A DNA stretch of 64,000 nt from JANQJA01 sp047947185. Lineage in GTDB: Bacteria > Pseudomonadota > Gammaproteobacteria > Pseudomonadales > Azotimanducaceae. The position numbers and the translations under genes were made by a program. The DNA is taken from assembly GCA_047947185.1 (NCBI GenBank), contig CP170502.1, forward strand, positions 2,418,001 to 2,482,000. Reading direction: 5' to 3'. The notes beneath the pieces were generated by a model that saw only the letters and a list, made by a program, of their open reading frames with translations, had not been told where the DNA came from and did no database searches. Shown piece after piece: positions 44,365-53,046 of the stretch (its first letter is position 1; every line of letters starts with the position of its first letter).

Positions 44365-45858
44365 ATGCAGTTTGGCACAAAAACAGCTAATCCCGTCAAA
44401 ACCCGATGTCAGTGCCTGGTGCTTGGCGTGCTTGAAGGCAACGAACTTGCAGAAACAACCAAAGCCGTGGACAAGGCCTCGGGTGGTTACCTGCAGAAAG
44501 TACTGGGGCGCGGTGAAATGGCTGGCAAGGTGGGCCAAAGTGTACTTTTACATGATGTCCCCGGCATTAATGCCCAGCGCGTCCTGCTGGTCGGCTGTGG
44601 CAATGCAAAGACGGCAGACGCCGCCAGGTTTGTCCAGATTGCCAATACAACCATTGGTGCGCTGAAACAGACACCAGCAACCAGTGCGCTGGTTTGCCTG
44701 CTCGAAATCGCGGCTGGCGACAAGGATCTCTACTGGAAAACAAGACGCCTGGTCGAACGATTTGAAGACGGCGTTTACCAGTTCCTGACCATGAAAGGCC
44801 AGAAACCGGAAGCCGCCCGGGAACTTGCAACTGTTGACCTGCTGATCGCCAAAGGTGAATCCGATGTGGTCCAGGCCGGCATTGACGACGGTACGGCTGT
44901 TGCCCTGGGTGTCCGGGCACACAAGGACGTTGCCAACCTGCCAGGCAATGTCTGTACACCCACCTACCTGGCCGAGGCTGCCCAGGCACTCGGCAAAAAA
45001 CATGCTTCTGTCACGACAACCGTGCTGGAAGAAAAGGACATGAAAAAACTCGGCATGGGCTCCCTGCTGTCAGTGAGCCAGGGCAGCGCCCAGCCCGCCA
45101 AGCTCATTGTCATGCACCACAAGGGCGGCAAGCCGAAAGATGCACCCCACGTGCTGGTCGGCAAGGGGATCACCTTTGATTCGGGTGGTATCAGCATCAA
45201 GCCTGGCCAGGGCATGGAAGAGATGATTTTTGACATGTGCGGGGCAGCCAGCGTACTCGGCACCATGACCTGCGTGGCTGAACAACAGCTTCCCATCAAC
45301 GTTGTGGGTGTTATTGTCGCCGCCGAAAACATGCCCTCCGGCACTGCCTCAAGGCCCGGTGATATTGTCAAGAGCATGTCCGGCCAGACAATTGAGATCA
45401 TCAACACTGATGCCGAAGGTCGCCTGGTACTGTGTGATGCATTGACCTATATCGACAAGTTCAAACCGGCAACGGTCATTGATATTGCGACGCTTACGGG
45501 TGCCGCGGTTGTGGCGCTGGGTTCCGCTGCCACTGCGCTTTACGCAAACGATGAGGATCTGGCGGCGGACCTGATCACTGCGGGTGAAGATACCCAGGAC
45601 AGGGTCTGGCGTATGCCACTCTGGGAGGAATATCAGACGCAGATCAACAGCCCCTTCGCGGATATGAAAAACACCGGCGGCAGGGAGGCCGGCAGTGTGA
45701 CCGCGGCCTGTTTCCTGGCCCGGTTCACGCGCAGTTATCGCTGGGCCCATCTTGATATTGCGGGCACCGCCTATCGGGGTACGGGTAACACCAAAGGGGC
45801 AACCGGCCGGCCCGTCACTACCCTGACGCAATACCTGATGAACAAGGCAGATGCCTGA
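44365..45858 (+). CDS. pepA: Leucyl aminopeptidase PepA
   Basis: 497 residues from ATG 44365, with GAAAGGAG five bases upstream. M17 family: GKGITFDSGGISIKPG (metal lysine and aspartate near residue 270) and the signature NTDAEGRLVLCDAL near 350. It is a hexameric di-metal peptidase that removes N-terminal residues in the cytosol; PepA also binds DNA in some bacteria. It is followed by holC and valS in the standard order and is divergent from lptF with 96 bases between. Confidence 0.96.
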   Translation: MQFGTKTANPVKTRCQCLVLGVLEGNELAETTKAVDKASGGYLQKVLGRGEMAGKVGQSVLLHDVPGINAQRVLLVGCGNAKTADAARFVQIANTTIGALKQTPATSALVCLLEIAAGDKDLYWKTRRLVERFEDGVYQFLTMKGQKPEAARELATVDLLIAKGESDVVQAGIDDGTAVALGVRAHKDVANLPGNVCTPTYLAEAAQALGKKHASVTTTVLEEKDMKKLGMGSLLSVSQGSAQPAKLIVMHHKGGKPKDAPHVLVGKGITFDSGGISIKPGQGMEEMIFDMCGAASVLGTMTCVAEQQLPINVVGVIVAAENMPSGTASRPGDIVKSMSGQTIEIINTDAEGRLVLCDALTYIDKFKPATVIDIATLTGAAVVALGSAATALYANDEDLAADLITAGEDTQDRVWRMPLWEEYQTQINSPFADMKNTGGREAGSVTAACFLARFTRSYRWAHLDIAGTAYRGTGNTKGATGRPVTTLTQYLMNKADA

Positions 45859-45894
45859 GCGTGATGAGGGGCGCCTCTGACAGACCGGTTTACC

Positions 45895-46314
45895 ATGACG
45901 CGGGTTGATTTTTACCAGATCGACAGCGAAGAAGCGCCACTGGCCTTTACCTGTCGATTGATTGAAAAAATCTATCGGCTGGGCCACGAGGTACACGTGC
46001 ATGTCGCTGACGAAACCGAGGCCCGCACACTGGACGACCTGCTGTGGACCTTCAGGAAAGACCGGTTTGTACCGCATACACTGAAATCCAGCGGTGAAAC
46101 TGCCCCGGTTGTGATTGGCCATGACAACGAGGCGCTGGATCACCACCAGGTCCTGGTCAACCTGTCCGGACAGGTTCCCGAGTTTTTCAGCCGTTATGAA
46201 CGCGTTGCAGAAGTTGTGCCCCTGGACAAGGTCAGCCGTACCGCGGCACGCAAAAACTATCGCTTCTACCAGGAGCGCGGCTACCCACTGAACTATCACC
46301 AGATGAGCCAGTGA
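45895..46314 (+). CDS. holC: DNA polymerase III chi subunit
   Basis: 139 residues from ATG 45895. HolC pattern: VDFYQIDSEEAPLAFTCRLIEKI at the start (given here in part: VDFYQIDSEEAP), the middle LLWTFRKDRFVPH and the SRYERVAEVVPLD-like segment FFSRYERVAEVVP. The chi subunit links the clamp loader to single-strand binding protein. Position between pepA and valS is conserved. The next gene begins one base after the stop, so they are co-translated. Confidence 0.92.
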   Translation: MTRVDFYQIDSEEAPLAFTCRLIEKIYRLGHEVHVHVADETEARTLDDLLWTFRKDRFVPHTLKSSGETAPVVIGHDNEALDHHQVLVNLSGQVPEFFSRYERVAEVVPLDKVSRTAARKNYRFYQERGYPLNYHQMSQ

Positions 46315-46315
46315 C

Positions 46316-46777
46316 ATGTCCAACGAACGGGACGCCCCGGACCAACAACCAAATGCGGGCTCTCACAAGCCCGAACCTTCAGTAAAACCCTCGCAGATTC
46401 CGCTGCTGGATGACGTTTTTGCCGGAGAGCAACCGCGACAATCCCGTAAGAACAAGCGGGACCAGGAAAACATTGAACTGCCCCTTGACCCTCGCCCGCC
46501 ACGAACACCCGACCTCTTTGCAGAGCAAACCTGGTCAGCCGCCGCCTACGTTGCCGCTATCACCACCGACAAGGCCAACCCGGCGCACGAGGCAATGCTG
46601 CGAGACCAGGCCGGCGATATAGTTGAATCGCTGGTCCAGGAGTATTCAAAAGAGATTATCCGCAGCCTGCGCGAAGAACTGACAGCGCTGTTGGACGAAC
46701 TGGAGCGGGACACGCCACCCGGCAATCCTCAAGAAAGTGACCCGTCATCACGCCGCACCCCCGACGATCCCGCGTGA
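46316..46777 (+). CDS. Hypothetical protein between holC and valS
   Basis: 153 residues from ATG 46316, one base after the holC stop. The N-terminal 70 residues are disordered-looking (proline, charged and Gln rich). The C-terminal part is a helical segment: EAMLRDQAGDIVESLVQEYS and IIRSLREELTALLDELERD, probably a small coiled coil. A gene of this kind is often found here between holC and valS in related genomes, but its role is unknown. It ends before valS starts at 46833. Confidence 0.7.
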   Translation: MSNERDAPDQQPNAGSHKPEPSVKPSQIPLLDDVFAGEQPRQSRKNKRDQENIELPLDPRPPRTPDLFAEQTWSAAAYVAAITTDKANPAHEAMLRDQAGDIVESLVQEYSKEIIRSLREELTALLDELERDTPPGNPQESDPSSRRTPDDPA

Positions 46778-46832
46778 CAAGCAGCGCAATTTCTGGTGTA
46801 TAATCGCGCTTCTGTTTTTTCAAAGCTCCTGT

Positions 46833-49586
46833 ATGAAGAAGTATCAGCCCCAGGAAATTGAGCAAAAGTGGTATCAGGCGTGGGAAAGCGCAGGTTATTT
46901 TGCGCCTTCCGGTAACGGCACACCCTTTTCCATTGCCATTCCACCGCCCAACGTCACGGGCACACTTCATATGGGCCATGCATTTCAGCACAGCCTGGTC
47001 GATTCCCTGATCCGCTATCGCCGGATGAAAGGTGACAATGTGCTCTGGCAGATGGGGACTGACCACGCCGGTATTTCCACCCAGATCCTGGTCGAGGAAC
47101 AACTGGCCGCCGAGGGCATCCGCGCCAGTGATCTGGGCAGGGAAAAGTTCCTCGAGCAGGTGTGGCAGTGGAAAGAGACATCCGGCGGCACTATCTCCAA
47201 ACAGTTGCGCCGCCTGGGCGCCTCGCTGCACTGGGAGACGGAAAGATTCACCCTGGATGAGGGATTGTCCCGCGCCGTTCTCGAAGTGTTTGTTCAACTC
47301 TACGACGAGGGTCTGATCTACCGTGGCAAGCGCCTCGTTAACTGGGACCCTGTACTGAAGACGTCGATATCTGACCTGGAGGTTGAATCGGAAGAAGAAC
47401 AGGGCAGCCTCTGGCACATCCGCTATCCACTGGCTGACAATCCCGAAGAGTACCTGGTTGTTGCGACGACACGCCCGGAAACCATGCTGGGTGATGCCGC
47501 GGTTGCCGTACACCCACATGACGAGCGCTACAGCAAGCTCGTTGGCAGGGAGATTTTGCTGCCACTCTGTGATCGGAGGATCCCCGTGATTGCCGATCAT
47601 TATGTTGACATGGAGTTTGGCAGCGGCTGCGTCAAGATCACGCCTGCCCACGACTTCAACGACTACGAGGTGGGAGCCCGTCACGAACTGCCACTGATTA
47701 ACATCTTTTTCCCCGATGCGACCATCAACGACGAGGCTCCAGTGCCCTACCGCGGCATGGATCGCGCGGACGCCCGCAAAAAAGTTGTTGCTGACCTCGA
47801 AACCCTTGGGTTGCTGGACAAAATCGAACCACACAAGCTGGCCGTGCCCCGGGGTGAAAAATCCGGCGCGGTCATAGAACCTTATTTGTCCGACCAGTGG
47901 TTTGTCAGGATCAAGCCCCTTGCTGAACCCGCTATCAAAGTCGTGGAAGACGGTGAGATCGAATTTATTCCGAAAAACTACGAGAACAATTATTTTGCCT
48001 GGATGCGGGAAATCCAGGACTGGTGTATCAGCCGCCAGCAATGGTGGGGACATCGCATTCCCGCCTGGTATGACGAGGCCGGGAATGTCTATGTGGGCAG
48101 GAGTGAAGAAGAGGTGCGCGCCAGTCATGCGCTGGGTGATAGGCCCCTGCACCGCGACGAGGACGTGCTGGACACCTGGTTTTCGTCAGCACTCTGGACA
48201 TTCTCGACCCTTGGCTGGCCCGACGAGACCGAGGCCCTCAGGACCTTCCATTCCACCGACGTGATGGTAACCGGTCACGACATCATTACGTTCTGGGTGT
48301 CCCGCATGATCATGATGACGCTCAAATTTGTTGGAGAAGTACCCTTCCACAAGGTGCTGGTGACTGGACTCGTCACCGATGCTGAGGGCCAGAAGATGTC
48401 CAAGTCCAAGGGCAACGGACTGGACCCCCTCGATATTATTGACGGCATCGACATCGAATCGCTGGTTGCCAAACGCACCCAGAACCTGCTGCAGCCCAGG
48501 ATGGCTGAACGTATTGCGAGGGAGACCCGCAAGGAATTCCCCGAGGGTATAGCACCTCATGGCACCGATGCTCTTCGGTTTACCTTTTACTCCATTGCTA
48601 CCCGCAGCAGGACCATCCGCTTTGACATGAACCGGGTTGAAGGCTATCGGAATTTCTGTAACAAGCTCTGGAATGCGTCCAATTTTGTCATGATGAACAC
48701 AGACGATCTCAAGCCTGGCGAGCCTGCCAGCAAGAGTGTCGTGGACAGGTGGATTGTTGCGGAACTGGAAAAAGCCATCAGCGCGGTCAATCTCGCGATG
48801 GACACCCATCGCTTCGACCTTGCCGCCAAAGCCATCTATGAATTCATCTGGGATGAATTCTGCGACTGGTATCTGGAACTGTGCAAGCCGGTACTCTACG
48901 CACCTGACGCTGATCCGGCGGCCCGGCGTGGGGCTCAGCACACCTTGCTCACGACACTCGAAACCGCCCTTCGCCTGGCACATCCTTTTATTCCGTTCAT
49001 GACCGAAGAACTCTGGCAACAGCTACCAGCGAACATCCGCGGGGCTGGCGATACCTTGATGCTGCAACAGTTCCCGGAACCCGATGCATCAAACCTGGAT
49101 GAAGAGGCCGTTAATGACGTTGCCTGGCTGAAGGCGGTAGTGACCGGCACCAGGAACATCCGCGGCGAAATGGATATTGCCTTCTCAAAACCACTTCCCA
49201 TTCTGTTCCAGCACGGCAGCAGCGCCGACAAACTGCGCCTGCAGAAATATGAGAAGCTGCTAGGTTCACTGATCAAGCCGGAAGCCATGGCATGGCTCGA
49301 ACCGGACGCTGAAGCACCGGTGTCGGCAACCCACCTGGTTGGCGACATGCGCGTGCTGGTACCCATGAGCGGGCTTATTGACAAAAACGCGGAAATTGCC
49401 CGACTCGACAAGGAAATAGACCGGAAACAGAAAGAACGTAGTCGGGCGGAAGCCAAGATTGGCAATCCCAGTTTTGTTGAAAAAGCACCCGCTGATGTTG
49501 TCCAGAAAGAGAAGGACAAACTGACTGAACTCAACCATGCGCTGTCTCAGTTGGAAGACCAGAAACGGCGCGTCGCGTCGCTATAG
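46833..49586 (+). CDS. valS: Valyl-tRNA synthetase
   Basis: 917 residues from ATG 46833 (MKKYQPQEIEQKWYQAWE); the upstream in-frame ORF from 46737 is inside the preceding gene. Class I synthetase: HIGH motif PPNVTGTLHMGHAF near residue 45, editing domain between about 200 and 350, KMSKS motif GQKMSKSKGNGLDP near residue 530, anticodon-binding helices, and a C-terminal coiled coil (IARLDKEIDRKQKERSRAEA). It charges tRNA-Val and edits threonyl errors. Length is normal. Confidence 0.97.
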   Translation: MKKYQPQEIEQKWYQAWESAGYFAPSGNGTPFSIAIPPPNVTGTLHMGHAFQHSLVDSLIRYRRMKGDNVLWQMGTDHAGISTQILVEEQLAAEGIRASDLGREKFLEQVWQWKETSGGTISKQLRRLGASLHWETERFTLDEGLSRAVLEVFVQLYDEGLIYRGKRLVNWDPVLKTSISDLEVESEEEQGSLWHIRYPLADNPEEYLVVATTRPETMLGDAAVAVHPHDERYSKLVGREILLPLCDRRIPVIADHYVDMEFGSGCVKITPAHDFNDYEVGARHELPLINIFFPDATINDEAPVPYRGMDRADARKKVVADLETLGLLDKIEPHKLAVPRGEKSGAVIEPYLSDQWFVRIKPLAEPAIKVVEDGEIEFIPKNYENNYFAWMREIQDWCISRQQWWGHRIPAWYDEAGNVYVGRSEEEVRASHALGDRPLHRDEDVLDTWFSSALWTFSTLGWPDETEALRTFHSTDVMVTGHDIITFWVSRMIMMTLKFVGEVPFHKVLVTGLVTDAEGQKMSKSKGNGLDPLDIIDGIDIESLVAKRTQNLLQPRMAERIARETRKEFPEGIAPHGTDALRFTFYSIATRSRTIRFDMNRVEGYRNFCNKLWNASNFVMMNTDDLKPGEPASKSVVDRWIVAELEKAISAVNLAMDTHRFDLAAKAIYEFIWDEFCDWYLELCKPVLYAPDADPAARRGAQHTLLTTLETALRLAHPFIPFMTEELWQQLPANIRGAGDTLMLQQFPEPDASNLDEEAVNDVAWLKAVVTGTRNIRGEMDIAFSKPLPILFQHGSSADKLRLQKYEKLLGSLIKPEAMAWLEPDAEAPVSATHLVGDMRVLVPMSGLIDKNAEIARLDKEIDRKQKERSRAEAKIGNPSFVEKAPADVVQKEKDKLTELNHALSQLEDQKRRVASL

Positions 49587-49780
49587 CGCTTCCACCACAA
49601 GTATTTTGCGCTGCAAAAAAACGCACCCTAACACCCCCGTCGGCAGCACACTTCCGTAAAGATCTGGCTGGGTGCAGGGTTAAAAAACTCTTGGCAGCCT
49701 TGACAATTTCTGTCTTAATCACCGCAAGCGGCACCAAAAAGGCCGTGAGAGGGACTAATAATAATAAGAGGTAACTGGCC

Positions 49781-49990
49781 ATGTCTGAGAGACAGTCCGG
49801 AACTGTTAAGTGGTTCAACGACGCCAAGGGGTTCGGGTTTATTGAAAGAGAGTCGGGTGAAGATGTATTTGTTCATTTCCGCTCTATTCGGGGTGAGGGT
49901 TACCGCACGCTGAAACAGGGTGCCCGCGTCGAATTCGAGATAACCGAAACTGAAAAAGGCTTCCAGGCTGAAGATGTAGCCGAGATTTAG
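49781..49990 (+). CDS. Cold-shock domain protein
   Basis: 69 residues from ATG 49781, with AAGAGGTAA nine bases upstream. Single CSD: GTVKWFNDAKGFGFIERESG with RNP1 KGFGFI, then DVFVHFRSI with RNP2, and the loop EGYRTLKQGARVEFEI. It binds single-stranded RNA or DNA as a chaperone. Whether it is cold-induced cannot be told; the 194-base leader after valS is long enough to hold the usual regulated 5' UTR. It is a single gene. Confidence 0.95.
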   Translation: MSERQSGTVKWFNDAKGFGFIERESGEDVFVHFRSIRGEGYRTLKQGARVEFEITETEKGFQAEDVAEI

Positions 49991-50025
49991 CGCTTATTGC
50001 TTTAATTCGACTATTGGCAGTGCTG

Positions 50026-50053
50026 CCCTGTACCTGCGTCAGTGGTTACAGGG
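50026..50053. terminator. Inverted repeat after the cold-shock gene
   Basis: CCCTGTA (50026-50032) and TACAGGG (50047-50053) form a perfect 7-bp stem with a 14-base loop, 36 bases after the cold-shock stop. There is no U-tract, so it is only a possible terminator. Confidence 0.35.
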
Positions 50054-50075
50054 CTGCCGCGACAGGGTTGCAGTG

Positions 50076-50213
50076 TTAGCCGCGCCAGGTCACCAGGTTC
50101 AGCCCTGAATGCCTGATACATGCGATGACTAACCAGCGCAATTTTGTATTGGCTGGATCATCGACAAACAGAACATGTGCCTGTTTGGCTTCAGGCCCAT
50201 CTTCCTGCTGCAT
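50076..50213 (-). pseudogene. 45-codon ORF resembling the start of a receiver domain
   Basis: On the minus strand ATG 50213 has GGAG nine bases upstream. The ORF is MQQEDGPEAKQAHVLFVDD followed by PANTKLRWLVIACIRHSGLN and then LVTWRG before a TAA at 50078-50076. HVLFVDD and the following helix recall the first strand and acidic pocket of response-regulator receivers. With only 45 codons it would be a broken remnant or a small protein of its own. Low confidence. Confidence 0.3.
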
Positions 50214-50269
50214 CCTGAATTTCTCCAGTCAGGCTTGATATGCACCGACGAGTTGTTGCATCCCGCCTG

Positions 50270-51244
50270 TCAATGTTCGATTGTCATCACAACCTTGCCA
50301 ATGGTCTGATCTGAAGCAACCAGGTCGTGTGCCTGCATGGCCTCCTCAATCGGGAAGGTAGCGTCAACTATCGGCCGAATTTCACCGGCCTCAATGCGGG
50401 GCCACACTCTCTCGGCAAGCTGTTGCATCACAACAGCCTTTTCTTCTACAGGCCGGGCACGCAGGGTTGACCCAATTATCCGGGCACGCTTCATCATCAG
50501 CAGCGCCAGGTTTATCTGTGTTTCGGCGCCGCCCATGAGTCCAATCAGCACCAGGCGTCCACCCAGCCCAAGCAACTGCAGGTTATCCGCGAGATAAGCA
50601 CCGCCCACCGGATCGAGAATGACGCCGACCCCCTGGGGCCCGGCAAACTTTTGTGCATCCGCCAGGAAAGAACCCGCATGTCGATTACTGCCAGCCTCCG
50701 CGCCGAGTTCCATACAGGCATCAATCTTTTCTGTCGAGCCAGCGGTCACAAAACAGGGATTGCCAAAACTCTTGCAGAGTTGGATCGCGGCTGTACCAAC
50801 ACCACTTGCCCCCGCATGCAGGACAACTTTTTCACCCGGCATCAGCGCGGCTTCCATAAACAGGTTCAGCCAGGCGGTTGCATAAACCTCGGGGAGCGAC
50901 GCACCGTGAGCAAACGAATGCCCGCGGGGAATGTTAACGATACTACCCTGGTGCGCCACTGCGTACTCAGCATAACCACCGCCCGGCAGGAGTGCACACA
51001 CCCGGTCACCAGGCTGCCACAGCACTACATTTGCACCCACGGCAGCAATCTCACCGGCACACTCGAGACCCAGGACAGGACTTGCTCCGGGCGGTGGCGG
51101 GTAGCCCCCGCGTCGCTGTAACAGATCCGCACGGTTGATGGCTGTGGCGTAGACGCGGATCAGCACTTCTTCGGGTCCGGGAACGGGCGTGTCAATGTCC
51201 TGCCAGTGCAGGTTCTTCTTGTCGTCAACGACAATGGCTTTCAT
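50270..51244 (-). CDS. NAD(P)H quinone oxidoreductase, PIG3/zeta-crystallin type
   Basis: 324 residues from ATG 51244. Zinc-less medium-chain reductase: MKAIVVDDKKNLHWQD at the start, VYATAINRADLLQRRGGYPPP, LGLECAGEIAAVGANV, and the nucleotide turn HAGASGVGTAAIQLCKSFGN near residue 145. The QRRGGYPPPPG segment is characteristic of the TP53I3/PIG3 quinone reductase group. It would reduce quinones with NADPH in the cytosol. It lies 44 bases downstream of slyX on the same strand and may belong to the his/slyX unit. Confidence 0.9.
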   Translation of the reverse strand: MKAIVVDDKKNLHWQDIDTPVPGPEEVLIRVYATAINRADLLQRRGGYPPPPGASPVLGLECAGEIAAVGANVVLWQPGDRVCALLPGGGYAEYAVAHQGSIVNIPRGHSFAHGASLPEVYATAWLNLFMEAALMPGEKVVLHAGASGVGTAAIQLCKSFGNPCFVTAGSTEKIDACMELGAEAGSNRHAGSFLADAQKFAGPQGVGVILDPVGGAYLADNLQLLGLGGRLVLIGLMGGAETQINLALLMMKRARIIGSTLRARPVEEKAVVMQQLAERVWPRIEAGEIRPIVDATFPIEEAMQAHDLVASDQTIGKVVMTIEH

Positions 51245-51288
51245 CAGCGCTCCTTGGCCCGGCAACAGAATGCCACTCAGCTGGCAGG

Positions 51289-51492
51289 CTAATAGTGAGG
51301 TGGTGGCGTATCTTCCGGCGTGGGCAGCGCACTTTCAAGATCGGCAATAATCGCGTTCAATCGACGGATATCTTCTTTCAGTTCAAAAATCTGCTGTTGC
51401 TGCAGGCCCAGGGCATCGTCCAGCTTTTGCAACAGGTCTTCCTGAAAAGCAATGCGCGACTCCATATCTTCAAATCGGGATTCGCCTACCAT
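51289..51492 (-). CDS. slyX: SlyX-family protein
   Basis: 67 residues. SlyX pattern: MESRIAFQEDLLQKLDDALG (coiled-coil helix) and IFELKEDIRRLNAIIADLES with the acidic/proline C-terminal tail ending PPPHY. A short coiled-coil protein of unknown role, widespread in gammaproteobacteria. It overlaps the hisF stop by seven bases, so the genes are co-translated. Confidence 0.9.
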   Translation of the reverse strand: MVGESRFEDMESRIAFQEDLLQKLDDALGLQQQQIFELKEDIRRLNAIIADLESALPTPEDTPPPHY

Positions 51493-52265
51493 CGCATCCT
51501 GACCTTGACGCCCTGATCAGCGAGCCACTGTTTCAGCTCACTGACCCGGTAATCACCATAGTGCACCATGGAGGCAACCAGGGCTGCATCAGCGCCACCT
51601 TTGGTGAGCACTTCAAGCAGGTGCTCGGGCTTGCCGGCGCCGCCAGAGGCTATCACCGGAATGGACACAGCATCTGCGATCATTCGGGTGAGCGGGATTT
51701 CATAACCATCCCGCGTGCCATCAGCATCAATTGAGTTGACCACCAGTTCACCCGCGCCGAGCGTCTCGCCCCGCAAAGCCCAGTCCAGCGCATCAATTCC
51801 CATACGCGTCCGGCCACCGTTGATCACCACCTCGTAGCCACTGGGGAAGTCACGATCGGCCCCAACTTTCAGAATGTCCATGGACAGGACAACATTCTGG
51901 CTACCGATTGCATAAGCGCATTCTTCTATCAGCGCTGGACGCTGGACCGCCGCGGAGTTCACGTTAATCTTTTCAGCACCGGCCCACAGCAGTTTGCTGG
52001 CATCCTCAACCGTTCGAATACCACCCCCGACCGAGAATGGAATAAAAACCTGCTCGGCGACAGCCTCCACCACGTCAAGCATGATGTCACGCCTGTCGCT
52101 GCTTGCGGTGATGTCATAAAAGACCAGTTCATCCAGACCGTCCTCGTAATATTCGAGCGCTTTTTCGACCGGGTCGCCAATGTCTTTGGTATCAACAAAT
52201 TTTACGCTCTTGGCGAGTTTGCCATCGCGCACATCAAGGCAGGCGATAATTCTTTTGCTTAACAT
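51486..52265 (-). CDS. hisF: Imidazole glycerol phosphate synthase subunit HisF
   Basis: 259 residues, beta-alpha barrel. KRIIACLDVRDGKLAKSVKF at the start (catalytic Asp11 in CLDV), FSVGGGIRTVEDASKLL (phosphate site), NVVLSMDILKV (second catalytic aspartate) and LVNSIDADGTRDGYE, then IPVIASGGAGKPEH. With HisH it turns PRFAR and ammonia into IGP and AICAR in histidine synthesis, feeding AICAR to purines. It overlaps hisH by seven bases. hisA and hisB, which often sit in this cluster, are absent here. Confidence 0.93.
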   Translation of the reverse strand: MLSKRIIACLDVRDGKLAKSVKFVDTKDIGDPVEKALEYYEDGLDELVFYDITASSDRRDIMLDVVEAVAEQVFIPFSVGGGIRTVEDASKLLWAGAEKINVNSAAVQRPALIEECAYAIGSQNVVLSMDILKVGADRDFPSGYEVVINGGRTRMGIDALDWALRGETLGAGELVVNSIDADGTRDGYEIPLTRMIADAVSIPVIASGGAGKPEHLLEVLTKGGADAALVASMVHYGDYRVSELKQWLADQGVKVRMRW

Positions 52266-52879
52266 AGATCCCAGTCCCTGAATCCCTCGAGAATTTTGAG
52301 GCCAAGCCGACCACTTTTTTCGAGGTGAAACTGTGTGGCAAAGAGATTGTCACGCCCCAGCATCGAACAGAACCGAATCCCATAGTCAGTCATGCCATAA
52401 ATGTCACTCGGGTGGCTGGGGATGGTGTAGTAGGCATGCACAAAATAGAACTCATCACCGCTGTCAACATATTTGAGGACCGGGTGCGGTTGTTGAAACT
52501 CAACCTCGTTCCATCCTATGTGGGGAACTTTCATTCTGCGATCAGTAAAGTCAAAGCGCTCGCACACACCTTCGATCAGGCCAAGACACTCACGCCGCCC
52601 CTCGGCGCTGTACTCAAGTACAATCTGCGCCCCCAGACAGATGCCCAGCAAGGGTTTGCCAGACCGGAAAAAAGCCCGGATTGCCTCGTCCAGCCCCCGT
52701 TGTTGCAGGGTCAACATCGCGCTATCCGCTGAACCTACACCCGGGAAAATCACCCTGTCAGCAGTGGCGAGCGCTTGTGGGTCAGCACTGACGATGGCAT
52801 GCATGCCCACTTTCTCGCAGGCGCGCTGCACGCTGCGCAGGTTGCCTGCGTCGTAGTCGACTATAAGCGTTGTTTGCAC
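52259..52879 (-). CDS. hisH: Imidazole glycerol phosphate synthase glutaminase HisH
   Basis: 206 residues from a probable GTG at 52879. Class I glutamine amidotransferase: start LIVDYDAGNLRSVQRACEKV, oxyanion region VIFPGVGSADSAML, nucleophile elbow LLGICLGAQIVLEY (catalytic Cys), and the His-Glu pair in ATQFHLEKSGRLGLK. It hydrolyses glutamine and passes ammonia to HisF. A consensus -10 box (TATAAT, minus strand) stands about 30 bases upstream. It is divergent from the GntR-PurM gene. Confidence 0.94.
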   Translation of the reverse strand: MQTTLIVDYDAGNLRSVQRACEKVGMHAIVSADPQALATADRVIFPGVGSADSAMLTLQQRGLDEAIRAFFRSGKPLLGICLGAQIVLEYSAEGRRECLGLIEGVCERFDFTDRRMKVPHIGWNEVEFQQPHPVLKYVDSGDEFYFVHAYYTIPSHPSDIYGMTDYGIRFCSMLGRDNLFATQFHLEKSGRLGLKILEGFRDWDLC

Positions 52880-52908
52880 ATCAAGAACCGAGGAAGCCGG
52901 GAGCGCGC

Positions 52909-52914
52909 ATTATA
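52909..52914 (-). promoter_or_regulatory. -10 box of the hisH-hisF promoter
   Basis: A perfect TATAAT on the minus strand lies 30 bases before the hisH start. The -35 position 17 bases upstream is only weakly similar to consensus (TGGCAT), so the promoter may need an activator. Confidence 0.5.
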
Positions 52915-52985
52915 GGAGCCAAGCATCCCTGATGCCACCGCGATAATCTCTCAGTTCCCGGGCAATTTGCTGTTCAAGTGAACGC

Positions 52986-53006
52986 CACATCTGTATTATT
53001 CATGTG
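52986..53006. promoter_or_regulatory. Inverted repeat over the GntR-PurM promoter
   Basis: CACAT (52986-52990) and ATGTG (53002-53006) flank an 11-base spacer that contains TATTAT (52994-52999), a plausible -10 box, 47 bases before the start of the fusion gene. The geometry fits a dimeric GntR-type operator, so the protein may control its own gene. This is inference. Confidence 0.4.
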
Positions 53007-53046
53007 CCACAGCTTTACCCATTTTCATGACCCGCCGGAAATACCC

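Noticed and set aside
46656..48152. 498-codon minus-strand ORF opposite valS
   Set aside because: It lies wholly on the opposite strand of well-supported valS and the preceding gene, and its translation has no recognisable domain; this is a high-GC antisense shadow.
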